Part shown: piece by piece, positions 8,675 to 19,107 of the stretch
Numbering within the stretch: position 1 is the stretch's first letter
How the letters are laid out: each line of letters opens with the position of its first letter
Source: CADEEN01 sp963816315
Lineage (GTDB): Bacteria; Pseudomonadota; Gammaproteobacteria; Burkholderiales; Burkholderiaceae_C
Reading direction: 5' to 3'
DNA: 64,000 bases
Assembly: GCA_963816315.1 (NCBI GenBank)
Contig: CAWFJZ010000020.1
Location: forward strand, 62,001 to 126,000
Program-made: the position numbers and the translations under genes
Notes under the pieces: model-generated
What the model was told of the DNA's origin: nothing
The model's database searches: none
The model's input: only the letters and a program-made list of their open reading frames with translations

Positions 8675-9094
8675 ATGCCGACGATGCAAACCACCACCGA
8701 TTTCCAGCGCCTCGGCGCCGCGTTCCTGCCGGGACATCTCGGCATCGAGATCGTCGAGGCGAGCGCCGTGCGTGTGCAGGCGTCGCTGGTGGTGAAGCAG
8801 GCCCTGCTCGCGCCGAATGGCTTTCTGCACGCCGGCACCGTGGTCGCGCTGGCCGACACCTGTGCGGGCTACGGCTGCGTCAGTGCATTGCCTGACGGTG
8901 CGAGCGGTTTCACGACCATCGAGCTGAAATCCAACCACCTCGGCACGGCACTCGACGGCGTGATCGAGTGCATCGCCACACCGGCGCACCTCGGGCGCAC
9001 GACACAGGTCTGGGATGCGACGGTCACGCACCGCGAGAGCGGCAAGACGATCGCCCTCTTTCGCTGCACGCAGATGGTGCTGTACCCCCGGTAG
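8675..9094 (+). CDS. PaaI-like hotdog-fold thioesterase
   Basis: Hotdog-fold protein of 139 residues. The central helix motif NGFLHAGTVVALADTCAGYGC carries the HAG and downstream Asp typical of the PaaI/YbgC-like acyl-CoA thioesterases. ELKSNHLGTA and the final strands of the fold follow. These enzymes hydrolyse acyl- or aryl-CoA thioesters in the cytoplasm. A second in-frame ATG lies at 8684. The stop (9092-9094) abuts the stop of the convergent lipoprotein gene with no spacer. It may serve the CoA-thioester pathway to its left, but it is on the opposite strand. Confidence 0.88.
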   Translation: MPTMQTTTDFQRLGAAFLPGHLGIEIVEASAVRVQASLVVKQALLAPNGFLHAGTVVALADTCAGYGCVSALPDGASGFTTIELKSNHLGTALDGVIECIATPAHLGRTTQVWDATVTHRESGKTIALFRCTQMVLYPR

Positions 9095-9595
9095 CTACTT
9101 CACCGTGATCGTGATGCGCTCGCTGATCACCAGCGGGTGGTGCGGAATGTGGTTGTGATCGGCGAGCAGCAGTTGCAGCGTGTGCGTGCCGGGCTTCAAC
9201 TCGATACGCGCCTCGGTCTGGCCGCCGCCGAAGTGGCGGATGTTGTCAGTCATCGGCAGGCCGTTGTTGACATCGAGCTCGGCGACGTCGATCAGCAGGT
9301 GGTGGTGGCCGGTGTTCTCCTTCTCGATGCCGGCGGGCGCGACGCCGATACCGCGCAGGCCGAACTGCACGAGCAGCGGGCTGCTCAACACGTCGCCATC
9401 CTTCAGGCCGACGAAATACACCGTGGCGCCGGCGGGGGCGGCGACCTTCTTGTAGCCCCCGGCCAAGGTGGGCGTGCTGGCGCTCATGCGCACTGCCGGC
9501 GTGGGCGCCGCTGCAGACGGCGGCTGCATCGGCATCGGGCCGCAAGCGGCGAACAAGGAAACTGCGGCGGCGGCCGCGGTGCACAACTTCAACAT
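9095..9595 (-). CDS. DUF4399 domain lipoprotein
   Basis: Predicted product of 166 residues. The N terminus has a Lys, a hydrophobic stretch, and Cys18 after SLFAA, a probable lipobox, so the mature protein is likely membrane-anchored. The body has two DUF4399 hallmarks: VYFVGLKDGDVLSSPLLVQFGLRG and the His cluster GHHHLLID, followed by LADHNHIPHHP near the end. The domain function is unknown; the His-rich loop suggests metal binding. The ATG at 9595 (MLKLC) follows AGGAG by 9 nt. It is convergent with the thioesterase and separated by ~120 nt from the ABC transporter operon. Confidence 0.87.
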   Translation of the reverse strand: MLKLCTAAAAAVSLFAACGPMPMQPPSAAAPTPAVRMSASTPTLAGGYKKVAAPAGATVYFVGLKDGDVLSSPLLVQFGLRGIGVAPAGIEKENTGHHHLLIDVAELDVNNGLPMTDNIRHFGGGQTEARIELKPGTHTLQLLLADHNHIPHHPLVISERITITVK

Positions 9596-9713
9596 CTTCG
9601 TGGTCTCCTGGTCAAGCGTTGGAACGCAGGCCGCGCCGCTGTCACTTCGGCGCTCGCGCTCGCAGGGCATTCTGCCTTCAGCGCTGACGTGCGACGGCAG
9701 GAAGCCCCGACCC

Positions 9714-10484
9714 TCACATCATCGCCGCCGCGGCCCGCACCTCGACACGCACCTGCTCGGTGAGTTCGGCCTTGAGTTCGGCGAACGGCGGCGTCGTCTT
9801 CACCGAGTAGTGGCGCGGGTGTGGGATGTCCACGCGGCGATCCAGCTTGATCCGCCCCGGGCGCGCGCTCATGACCACGACGCGCGAACCCATGAACACC
9901 GCCTCGTCGATGTCGTGCGTCACGAACAGAACCGTCTTGCGTTCCTGCTCCCAGATGCCGAGCAGCAGTTCCTGCATCAGCTCGCGCGTCTGGTGATCGA
10001 GCGCGCCGAAGGGCTCGTCCATCAGCAGCATGCGCGGGCCGTTGGCGAGAGCACGCGCGATGGCGACGCGCTGCTGCATGCCGCCCGAGAGCTGCTTCGG
10101 GTAGTGGTGCTCGAAGCCGCGCAGGCCGACCTTGTTCAGGAACGCATCGGCGACTTCCAACTGCTGCGCACGCGGCAGGCCGCGCTCGACGAGGCCGAAG
10201 CAGACGTTGTCGCGCACCGAGAGCCACGGGAACAGCGTGTAGCTCTGGAACACCATCCCGCGGTCCGCGCCCGGGCCGTCGATGCGCTGGCCGTCGAGCA
10301 GCACCTCGCCTGAAGTCTGCCGGTCGAGCCCGGCGACGATGCGCAGCAGCGTGCTCTTGCCGCAGCCGCTCGGGCCGAGGATGGTGATGAAGTCGTTCTC
10401 GGCAACGTCGAGGTCGGTCGCCGAGAGCGCCAACGTCTTGTCGAAGCGGCGCTCGACGCCGCGGATGCTCAAAAGGCTTTCCAT
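9714..10484 (-). CDS. ABC transporter ATP-binding protein, NitT/TauT type
   Basis: ATPase of 256 residues with Walker A GPSGCGKST, Q-loop FQSYTLFPW, signature LSGGMQQR, Walker B MLLMDEP and the His switch FVTHDIDEA. The sequence closely follows the SsuB/TauB/NrtD class. The start at 10484 overlaps the permease stop by 16 nt, so translation is probably coupled. Last gene of hutU-hutH-SBP-permease-ATPase. It energises the uptake system encoded just upstream. Position in the hut operon points to histidine, urocanate or a related imidazole as substrate, though homology alone would only say nitrate/sulfonate/taurine/pyrimidine type. Confidence 0.93.
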   Translation of the reverse strand: MESLLSIRGVERRFDKTLALSATDLDVAENDFITILGPSGCGKSTLLRIVAGLDRQTSGEVLLDGQRIDGPGADRGMVFQSYTLFPWLSVRDNVCFGLVERGLPRAQQLEVADAFLNKVGLRGFEHHYPKQLSGGMQQRVAIARALANGPRMLLMDEPFGALDHQTRELMQELLLGIWEQERKTVLFVTHDIDEAVFMGSRVVVMSARPGRIKLDRRVDIPHPRHYSVKTTPPFAELKAELTEQVRVEVRAAAAMM

Positions 10485-11242
10485 GGGAACAGCTTTCGGT
10501 TGACCCACTTGAAAAAGAAGTCGCTCGCCAGCCCGATCAGGCCGATGACGATGATGCCGAAGATGATTTGGTCGGTGGCCAGCAGCGCCTGGCTGTCGGT
10601 GATCATGTGGCCGATGCCGCTCGACGCGCCGATCAGCTCGGCGACGATGACATACGTCCACGCCCAGCCGAGCACCATGCGCAGCGTCTCGGCGATCTCG
10701 GGCGCGGCGCCCGGGATCAGCACGCGCTTGATCAGGCTGGCGTCGCTGCTGCCGAGCGTGTACGCGGCTTCCACCAGATCGCGCCGCGTGTTGCCGACCG
10801 TCACCGCGATCATCAGCACGAGTTGGAAGAAGCTGCCGATGAAGATCACCGCGAGCTTCTGCGCCTCGCCGATGCCGGCCCAGAGGATCAACAGCGGAAT
10901 GAAGGCGCTCGCCGGCAGGTAGCGCGCAAAGCTGACGAAGGGCTCGAAGAAGGCCTCGATCGGCTTGTACGCGCCCATCAGCACGCCGAGCGGCAGCGCG
11001 ATCGCGGCGGCGATGAGAAAGCCGCCGACGACGCGCCACACCGTCATGCCGATGTCTTTCATGAAGCCCTGGTTGACGATCAGGTCCCAACCGCTGGCGA
11101 CCATCTGCAGCGGGTTGGCGAGAAAGGTCTTCGGCACCAGGCCGCCGAACGTCACCGCCGCCCACACGGCGAAGAAGAGCACGAAGAAGGCGATGCCGAG
11201 CGCCGTGCGTGTGACCGGCGCAACGGCGGTGAGTGGCCTCAT
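10469..11242 (-). CDS. ABC transporter permease, NitT/TauT type
   Basis: Inner-membrane permease of 257 residues with about six hydrophobic segments (the first at ~13-35, FFVLFFAVWAAVTFGG). The cytoplasmic EAA loop reads EAAYTLGSSDASLIKRVLIPGAAPEI, the site that docks on the ATPase. Its ATG overlaps the stop of the substrate-binding protein gene as ATGA at 11239-11242. It pairs with the preceding binding protein and the following ATPase in one importer. Substrate discussed under the binding protein. Confidence 0.93.
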   Translation of the reverse strand: MRPLTAVAPVTRTALGIAFFVLFFAVWAAVTFGGLVPKTFLANPLQMVASGWDLIVNQGFMKDIGMTVWRVVGGFLIAAAIALPLGVLMGAYKPIEAFFEPFVSFARYLPASAFIPLLILWAGIGEAQKLAVIFIGSFFQLVLMIAVTVGNTRRDLVEAAYTLGSSDASLIKRVLIPGAAPEIAETLRMVLGWAWTYVIVAELIGASSGIGHMITDSQALLATDQIIFGIIVIGLIGLASDFFFKWVNRKLFPWKAF

Positions 11243-12180
11243 TTGATGAAGCGCGTGTCGGCGAGCTTGGTAAGGTCGGGGATCTGCTTGATGATCCCGG
11301 CCTCGAGCAGCAGATCGGCCGCTTCCTTGCTGAACGCGGCGTGCTCGCCGGCAAAGAACTTCTGGTTGGCCGCCTTGTCCTGCCAGCGCAGGAACTTCTG
11401 GCTGCCCTCGAACGCCTCGGCGCTTTGCTTCACGTCGGCGCCCATGATCTCGAAGCTCTTCTTCGGCTCCTTGCCGATCAGCTCCAGCGCTTCGAAGTAG
11501 CCGTTGGCCAGGCCCTGCGCGGCCTTCGGGTTGTCGGCGAGGAACTTCGGCGTGCAGCCGAAGGTGTCCATGATCATCGGGTAGTCAAGCGTGGTGGCGA
11601 TGATCTTGCCGGCCTCAGGCTTGGCGCGCACGGCCGACAGGAACGGCTCGTAGGTCATGCCGCCGTCGATGTCGGTGTTGCCGGCGATCATCGCGTTGGC
11701 GGCGGCCTGCGGGCTCAGGTTGACCACCTTCACGTCCTTCATCGACAGGCCGTTCTTCTTCAGCATCCAGGCCAGCGTGAAGTACGTTGCCGTGCCCGGC
11801 GCGTCGGCGGCCATCGTCTTGCCCTTCAGGTCCTTGATCGATGCGATCGCCGGCTTGACCACCATGCCGTCGGCGCCGTAGCTCTTGTCGAGCTGGAAGA
11901 TCTGCGTCGTCGCCACGCCGCTGGCGTTCCAGGCGATCCAGGTCTCGACCGTGGTCGCGGCGCATTGCACGTCGCCCGAAGCGATGGCCAGGTGACGGTC
12001 CTTCTGCGGAATCTTCTTGATCGTCACGTCCAGGCCCTGCTTCTTGAACAGGCCGGCTTCCTTGGCCAGCGTCAGCGGCGCAAAGCCCGTCCAGCCGGAG
12101 ATGGCGACGGTGACCGGGGTCTCCTGGGCCTGCGCGGCGAGAGCGATAAACGCAGCGAGGGCAATGAGGCTCTTCTTCAT
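11239..12180 (-). CDS. ABC transporter substrate-binding protein in the hut operon
   Basis: Periplasmic binding protein of 313 residues. The signal peptide MKKSLIALAAFIALAAQAQ probably ends at AQA. The mature part is SsuA/THI5-NMT1-like: SGWTGFAPLTLAKEAGLFKKQGLDVTI, then GDVQCAATTVETW and DGMVVKPAIASIKDLKGKTMA. A good AGGAGAA precedes the ATG at 12180. It lies 29 nt after hutH, so it is co-transcribed with histidine catabolism. I infer a role in importing histidine or a degradation intermediate. Known Hut transporters are usually of other types (HutT permease, ProU-like HutXWV), which makes the pairing notable. Confidence 0.9.
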   Translation of the reverse strand: MKKSLIALAAFIALAAQAQETPVTVAISGWTGFAPLTLAKEAGLFKKQGLDVTIKKIPQKDRHLAIASGDVQCAATTVETWIAWNASGVATTQIFQLDKSYGADGMVVKPAIASIKDLKGKTMAADAPGTATYFTLAWMLKKNGLSMKDVKVVNLSPQAAANAMIAGNTDIDGGMTYEPFLSAVRAKPEAGKIIATTLDYPMIMDTFGCTPKFLADNPKAAQGLANGYFEALELIGKEPKKSFEIMGADVKQSAEAFEGSQKFLRWQDKAANQKFFAGEHAAFSKEAADLLLEAGIIKQIPDLTKLADTRFIK

Positions 12181-12209
12181 CACGGGGTTCTCCTGGGGGT
12201 TGAGGGTCA

Positions 12210-13858
12210 TCAGGCCGGAATCCACAAGGCCGGCAGGTCGGGCAAGGTGTGCAAGAGCCGCGCCAGGCGGCCGTCAGTGACGAGCGCGGTGGCGCGCTCG
12301 ATCTCGGGGGCGAGGTAGCGATCGCGTTCGATGCTCGGGCACTGCGTGCGCAGCAGCGCATGCGCGGCCTCTATGGGCGCCGAGCTTTGCATCGGCCGCA
12401 AAAACTCGATGCCCTGCGCCGCGGCGAGCAGCTCGATGCCGAGGATGTGCGCGGTGTTGGCGATCATCGGCTGCAGGCGGCGCGCGGCGAAGGTGGCCAT
12501 GCTGACGTGATCCTCTTGGTTGGCGCTCGTCGGCAGCGAATCGACGCTGGCCGGATGCGCCATCGACTTGTTCTCGCTGGCCAGCGACGCTGCGGTGACG
12601 TGCGCGATCATGAAGCCGCTGTTCAGGCCCGCATCGGCGGTAAGGAACGGCGGCAGGCGCGACACGCCGGCGTCGATCAGCATCGCGATGCGGCGCTCGG
12701 CGATGGCGCCGACTTCGGCGATAGCGACAGCCATCGCGTCGCAGGCCAGAGCCACCGGCTCAGCGTGGAAGTTGCCGCCGGAAATGATCTCCCCCCCGAA
12801 GCGGCCTTCGGCCGCCTCCCCCCCAGGGGGGCGCCGCTGGCGGCCCGGCAAAGCCGGATCCGCGGCGGCCGCTGGGGTGGCATCGACGCCTTCGGCGCGA
12901 TGGCTGAAGACCAGAGGGTTGTCGGTCACGGCGTTCGCTTCGCGAAGCAGAACGAGCGCCGCATGCCGCAGTTGATCCAGGCACGCCCCAACCACCTGCG
13001 GCTGGCAGCGCAGGCAGTACGGATCCTGCACGCGGTCGTCGCCCTCGCGGTGCGAGGCGCGGATCGAAGAGCCTTCGAGCAGCTTGCGGTAGTAGCGCGC
13101 CACGTCGATCTGCCCCGGCTGCCCGCGCAGCGCATGGATGCGCGGATCGAACGGCCCGTCGCTGCCGCGCGCGGCATCGACCGTCAGCGCGCCGACGACG
13201 ATCGCCGCTTCCAACACCGGCTCGAACGACAGCAGCGCGTGCAGCGCCAGCGCGGTCGAGGTCTGCGTGCCGTTGATCAGCGCCAGGCCTTCTTTCGCTT
13301 CGAGCACCAGCGGTACGAGGCCCGCTTCGCGCAACGCCGGCAGTGCGGGCAGGCGCTTGCCGTCGATCAGCATCTCGCCCTCGCCCATCAACGCCAGCGT
13401 CATGTGCGACAGCGGCGCCAGGTCGCCCGACGCGCCGACCGAGCCTTGCGCCGGCACGAACGGCACGAGCCCGGCGTTGCACGCGGCGACGAGCGTGTCG
13501 ATGACGACCGGCCGCACGCCGGAGTGCCCTCGCGCCAGACTCGCCGCCTTCAACGCCAGCATCAGCCGCACGACGGCCGGCGACAGCGGCTCGCCGACGC
13601 CGACGCTGTGCGAGCGGATCAGGTTGCATTGCAGCGTGGCCAGGTCGTCGCGGCTGATGCGCGTCGAGGCCAGCTTGCCGAATCCGGTGTTGACGCCATA
13701 GACGGCGGCATCGCCTTCGGCCGCGCGCCGCACGACCGCGGCGCCGGCAGCAATCGCAGCGTCGGCGGACTTGTCGATCGCCACCTGCACGCCGCCGGCG
13801 TGGATCGCCTGGATGTCGTCCAGCGTCAGCGCGCCGGGCTTGAGGACCAGCGTGGCCA

Positions 13859-13859
<1 letters not shown>
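12210..13859 (-). CDS. hutH: Histidine ammonia-lyase with an inserted segment
   Basis: Deaminates L-histidine to urocanate, the first step of histidine degradation. The cofactor-forming triad Ala-Ser-Gly is at 143-145 (GSVGASGDLAPL), with YGVNTGFG at ~54 and the GGNFHAEPVA and ENKSMAHPASVDS segments downstream. At 549 residues it is ~35-40 longer than usual. The excess (about residues 323-355) is a Pro/Arg/Ala-rich stretch encoded by a palindromic repeat inserted in frame just before GGEIISGGNFH. The start at 13859 overlaps the hutU stop as ATGA. Whether the enlarged loop is tolerated is unknown; the remainder is intact. Confidence 0.94.
12791..12866. repeat. Palindromic intergenic-type repeat inserted inside hutH
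   Basis: About 76 bp containing CCCCCCGAAGCGGCCTTCGG, a C-run/G-run hairpin around 12817-12830, then GGCCCGGCAAAGCCGG. Its reverse complement matches the intergenic element at 59668-59743 almost base for base (CCGCGG-CCGGCTTTGCCGGGCCG, GGCGCC, C/G-run hairpin, GGCGG, GCCGCTTCGGGG). Such elements normally lie between genes; here it is translated as part of hutH. Confidence 0.75.
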
Positions 13860-15568
<1,709 letters not shown>

Positions 15569-15603
15569 GGCGGTTCCTCAGGTGCAGGTCCGGGCTGACT
15601 TTA

Positions 15604-15617
15604 CTTGCCTAGACAAG
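15604..15617. promoter_or_regulatory. Putative HutC operator, hutU-proximal
   Basis: CTTGCCTAGACAAG forms a near-perfect palindrome around CTAG, with arms CTTG/CAAG. It lies 36 nt upstream of the hutU start codon. It resembles the second site at 15668-15677 (one difference in the core) and the CTTGT...ACAAG-type operators bound by HutC-family GntR repressors. Assignment is by motif and position only. Confidence 0.55.
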
Positions 15618-15667
15618 CTGCCGCAAGTCCTCGCCGCCGGCGCCTTCTCGGGGTTTTCCCGGCATGT

Positions 15668-15677
15668 TGTCTAGACA
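15668..15677. promoter_or_regulatory. Putative HutC operator, hutC-proximal
   Basis: TGTCTAGACA is a perfect 10-bp palindrome, 26 nt before the hutC start codon, inside the likely hutC promoter (TATTCT at 15690-15695 could be a -10). Together with the 15604-15617 site it flanks the divergent control region, about 62 bp centre to centre, i.e. close to six helical turns. This suggests autorepression and coordinate control of both hut transcripts. Confidence 0.55.
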
Positions 15678-15702
15678 GGCTTAAGCGACTATTCTTTCGG
15701 CC

Positions 15703-16431
15703 ATGAACGCACCCGATCTGCCCCGCACCGCCGCCGCGGCGCCCTACGCGCGGGTCAAGCAGCACCTCAAGGAGGGCCTCGCCAGCGGGCGCTGGAATCC
15801 GGGCGAGTTGATGCCATCGGAGGCCGAGCTGACGGCGGAGTTCGGCATCAGCCGCATGACGGTCAACCGTGCGCTGCGCGAGCTGCAGTCCGAGGGCCTG
15901 GTGCAGCGCGTGCAGGGCGTCGGCACCTTCGCTGCGCAACTGCACCCGGTGTCGTCCACGCTGACCATCCGCGACCTGCACGAGGAGATCGAGGCCCGCG
16001 GCCACCGCCACCATGTCGATGTGCAGTACGTGCGCGAGGAGCGCGCCGGCCCGGCGCTGGCGGCGCAACTCGGCCTGGCCGACGGCGCGCGTGTCTTCCA
16101 CTCGATGATGGTGCACTTCGACAACGGCGTGCCGCTGCAATGCGAAGACCGCTTCGTCAACCCGGCCCGCGCGCCCGACTACTTGGAGGTCGATTTCACG
16201 CGCACCACGCCGACGCAGCACCTGCTCGACGTGGCTCCCCTGTGGGAGGCGCAGTTCACGATCGAGGCCGGGCCGCCGACGCCGCTGGAGGCCCGCCTGC
16301 TCGGCGTGCCCACCGGCGAGTCCTGCCTGATCGTCGTCCGCCGCACCATGAGCCGCGGCTCGACGGTGACCCTCGTGCGCCTGGCGCACCCCGGCTCGCG
16401 CTACCGCATCGAAGGCCGCTTCACGCCATGA
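15703..16431 (+). CDS. hutC: Histidine utilization repressor (GntR/HutC family)
   Basis: Regulator of 242 residues. The N-terminal GntR winged helix (13-80) has MPSEAELTAEFGISRMTVNRALRELQSEGLVQRVQGVGTF, and the C-terminal UTRA effector domain (~95-235) has the expected QCEDRFVNP string. HutC proteins bind urocanate, which releases them from hut operators. The gene starts the plus-strand hut transcript and overlaps hutD by ATGA at 16428-16431. Two palindromes upstream are its likely binding sites. It is a classical local regulator, so confidence in the role is high even without binding data. Confidence 0.95.
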   Translation: MNAPDLPRTAAAAPYARVKQHLKEGLASGRWNPGELMPSEAELTAEFGISRMTVNRALRELQSEGLVQRVQGVGTFAAQLHPVSSTLTIRDLHEEIEARGHRHHVDVQYVREERAGPALAAQLGLADGARVFHSMMVHFDNGVPLQCEDRFVNPARAPDYLEVDFTRTTPTQHLLDVAPLWEAQFTIEAGPPTPLEARLLGVPTGESCLIVVRRTMSRGSTVTLVRLAHPGSRYRIEGRFTP

Positions 16432-16898
16432 ATGTCGTTCATTTGGCCGGCTGCCCCTTCGTGCCCTGGCGCAACGGCGGCGGGCGCACGCGCGAGTTGC
16501 TGGCGTGGCCGGGCGCGAGCGATTGGCAGGTTCGCGTCAGCGTGGCCGAGATCGACGCCGACGGGCCGTTCTCCGCCTTCGACGGCATCGACCGCTGCTT
16601 CGCCGTCCTCGGCGGCGCCGGGGTGGTGTTGTCGCTGCCGCAAGGCGAGGTTCGGCTGACGCCGCGCGACGGCGCGGTGTCGTTCGCCGGCGAGGCCGCG
16701 CCGATGTGCCGCCTGATCGACGGACCGACACGCGATCTGAACCTGATGGTGCGGCGCGGCGCAGGCCGAGCCTCGATGCAGCGCGAGCCACGACACGGCA
16801 CGCGCTGGCGCGGCGTGTTTGCCGAAGGCACACTTCGTTGGACCGACGATCCCACCGAAACACTGCCGACGGCCGTCGGCTGGCACATGGCTCTATGA
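16428..16898 (+). CDS. hutD: HutD family protein
   Basis: Cupin-fold protein of 156 residues. It begins with the HutD signature VPWRNGGGRTRELLAWP and continues with VSVAEIDADGPFSAFDGIDRCFAVLGG, both diagnostic. HutD is widespread in hut operons and has been proposed to limit hut expression through binding of a pathway intermediate; its exact mechanism is unsettled. Its ATG overlaps the hutC stop, and its own stop overlaps the hutI start, so all three are translationally coupled. Confidence 0.93.
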   Translation: MNVVHLAGCPFVPWRNGGGRTRELLAWPGASDWQVRVSVAEIDADGPFSAFDGIDRCFAVLGGAGVVLSLPQGEVRLTPRDGAVSFAGEAAPMCRLIDGPTRDLNLMVRRGAGRASMQREPRHGTRWRGVFAEGTLRWTDDPTETLPTAVGWHMAL

Positions 16899-18093
16899 CG
16901 ACGACCCTCTGGCGCCAAGCCCACATCGCGACGATGCACGGCCGCGAGGCCTGGGGCTGGATCGAACGCGGCGCGCTGCTGGCCGACGGCGAGCGCATCG
17001 TCTGGGTCGGCAGCGAAGGCGAGATTCCGCGCGACGCCAAACCGCAGCAGGAGTTCGACCTGCAAGGCGCGCTGCTGACGCCGGGCCTGATCGACGCGCA
17101 CACGCACCTCGTCTATGGCGGTGACCGCGCGGCCGAGTTCGAGCAACGCCTGCAAGGCGCGAGCTACGAACAGATCGCGCAACGCGGCGGCGGCATCGCC
17201 TCCACGGTGGCGGCCACGCGCGCAGCCAGCGACGACACGCTGTTCGCCTCGGCGCGGCAGCGCGCGCGCACGTTGATGGCCGAGGGCGTGACCACGCTCG
17301 AAATCAAATCCGGCTACGGCCTGTCGGAGCAGCACGAGGCGCGCTGCCTGGCCGTGGCGCGGCGCCTGGGCCGCGAGCTGCCGCTGTCGGTGCGCACGAC
17401 CTCGCTGGCCGCGCACGCCTTGCCCAAGGAATACGCCGGCCGCGCCGACGACTACATCGACGCCGCCTGCCGTTGGCTCGGCGGCCAGCACGCGCGCGGC
17501 CTGGTCGATGCCGTCGATGCCTTCTGCGACACGATCGGCTTCACGCCGGCGCAGACGCGGCGCATCTTCGACGCTGCGCGCGCGCTCGGCCTGCCGGTCA
17601 AGCTGCACGCCGAGCAGCTCTCCAACCAGCATGGCGCGGCACTCGCCGCCGAGTACGGCGCCTTGAGTTGCGACCATCTCGAACATCTCGATGCGCAAGG
17701 CATCGCCGCGATGCGCGCAGCGGCACCGTGGCGATGCTGTTGCCCGGCGCGTTCTACTTCCTGCGCGAGACCAAACTGCCGCCCATCGCCGAGCTGCGCG
17801 CGGCCGGCGTTCCCATCGCCATCGCCACCGATCACAATCCAGGCTCGTCGCCTGCGTTGTCTTTGCTGTTGATGATCAACATGGCCTGCACCCTGTTCCG
17901 CCTGACGCCCGAAGAAGCCTTTGCCGGCGTCACGGTGAATGCGGCGCGCGCACTCGGCTTGAACGACCGCGGGCGCATCGCGCCGGGCCTGCGCGCCGAC
18001 CTCGTGGTCTGGGATGCCGAGCATCCGCGCGAGTTGGCCTATCGCTTCGGCGTCAATCCGTTGCGGCAGCGGGTGTTCGAAGGAGAACTGTGA
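16895..18093 (+). CDS. hutI: Imidazolonepropionase, frameshifted
   Basis: Amidohydrolase that hydrolyses 4-imidazolone-5-propionate to N-formimino-L-glutamate. The first frame has the metal motif DAHTHLVYGG, EIKSGYGLS and KLHAEQLSNQ. At ~17720 the frame changes: HLDAQGIAAMRAA is continued by GTVAMLLPGAFYFLRE and ATDHNPGSSP one frame over, up to the TGA at 18093. Adding one base at GCAGC|GGCACC restores 399 residues, the family's normal length. Both halves are fully conserved and surrounding hut genes are intact, so a sequencing deletion is likelier than true inactivation; resequencing decides. The start overlaps the hutD stop. Confidence 0.9.
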
Positions 18094-18095
18094 GC

Positions 18096-18160
18096 CCCAT
18101 GGTCGCTTCGCTCCTGCCCCCGAGGGGCGTCATCCGCCTTGGGGCGGCCCGGCGGCGGAT
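18096..18160. repeat. Palindromic intergenic element between hutI and hutG
   Basis: About 65 bp reading CCCCATGGTCGCTTCGCTCC, a CCCC-GAGG-GG run, then CGCCTTGGGGCGGCCCGGCGG. The C/G-run hairpins and the GGCCCGGCGG tail resemble the intergenic repeats of Burkholderiales genomes and loosely the 59668 element. It fills almost the whole hutI-hutG gap and could form an mRNA hairpin between two operon genes. Confidence 0.5.
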
Positions 18161-18163
18161 GGC

Positions 18164-18949
18164 ATGAGCTTCACGCTGCAACAAGGCACGACGCCACTCG
18201 TCATCAGCATGCCGCATGTCGGCACGTGGATTCCCGAAGACCTGCAGAAGGACTATCAGCCGCGCGCGCTGCAGGTCGAAGACACCGACTGGCACCTCGA
18301 CCGCCTCTATGCCTTTGCCGCCGATCTCGGCGCCAGCCTGCTCGTGCCGCGCGAGAGCCGCTACGTGATCGACCTGAACCGGCCGAGCGACAACACGCCG
18401 ATGTACACCGGCAGCAACAACACCGAGCTCGTGCCGACGCGATTCTTCACCGGCGAGCCGCTGTACCGCGACGGCGGCGAGCCCGACGGCGTGGAGGTCA
18501 TGCGCCGCATCGACGAGCTCTGGCAGCCGTACCACGATGCGCTGGCGGGCGAAGTGCAGCGCATCAAGTCGGCCCACGGCCACGCCGTGCTGTTCGATGC
18601 GCACAGCATCAAGAGCGAGCTGCCGTGGCTGTTCGACGGCACGCTGCCGCACCTCAACCTCGGCACCGTCGATGGCCACAGTTGTGCGCCGGCGTTGCGC
18701 CAGGCGTTGATCGCGGCGATGGCGACACAGCAGCGCTTCACCCATGTCACCGACGGCCGCTTCAAGGGCGGCCACATCACGCGCCACTACGGGCAGCCGG
18801 CACAAGGCGTGCACGCCGTGCAGCTGGAAATGTGCTGGCGGACCTACATGGATGAAGGTCCACCGGCGGCGTGGAGCGATGCGCAGGCGGCAGAAGCGAC
18901 GCCGCTGCTGCGCAAGCTCGTGCGCACGATGATCGATTGGCGATCATGA
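18164..18949 (+). CDS. hutG: N-formylglutamate deformylase
   Basis: Hydrolyses N-formyl-L-glutamate to glutamate and formate, the last step of the five-step histidine route. The 261 residues begin with the family pattern ISMPHVGTWIPEDL and include IDLNRPSDNTPMYTGSNNTELVPTRFF and LFDAHSIKSELPWLF. The presence of hutF downstream confirms the formylglutamate branch rather than direct formiminoglutamase. The ATG at 18164 follows a repeat-derived leader without a clear ribosome binding site (only GGCGGATGGC), so its translation may rely on coupling or be weak. Confidence 0.94.
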   Translation: MSFTLQQGTTPLVISMPHVGTWIPEDLQKDYQPRALQVEDTDWHLDRLYAFAADLGASLLVPRESRYVIDLNRPSDNTPMYTGSNNTELVPTRFFTGEPLYRDGGEPDGVEVMRRIDELWQPYHDALAGEVQRIKSAHGHAVLFDAHSIKSELPWLFDGTLPHLNLGTVDGHSCAPALRQALIAAMATQQRFTHVTDGRFKGGHITRHYGQPAQGVHAVQLEMCWRTYMDEGPPAAWSDAQAAEATPLLRKLVRTMIDWRS

Positions 18950-19107
18950 TGCCCACCCCAGAGCGGCTTCGCAGCGGTCGTTCGGACAAACAGACGGGTG
19001 CGTTGATGGCGTGTGTCGTGCGGTACAACGGCGGTGCTGAAGTGAGGCTTACGCGGTTGTCAATGTTCGCTGTCGGCCCGAAGGCGAAGTCCAACGTCCG
19101 CAAACAA

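Noticed and set aside
5885..9094. Very long plus-strand open frame (1069 codons) across the CoA-transferase and LysR genes
   Set aside because: It is antisense to two clearly conserved genes. Its composition is Arg/His/Gln-rich shadow sequence; only the last 139 codons are a real gene (thioesterase).
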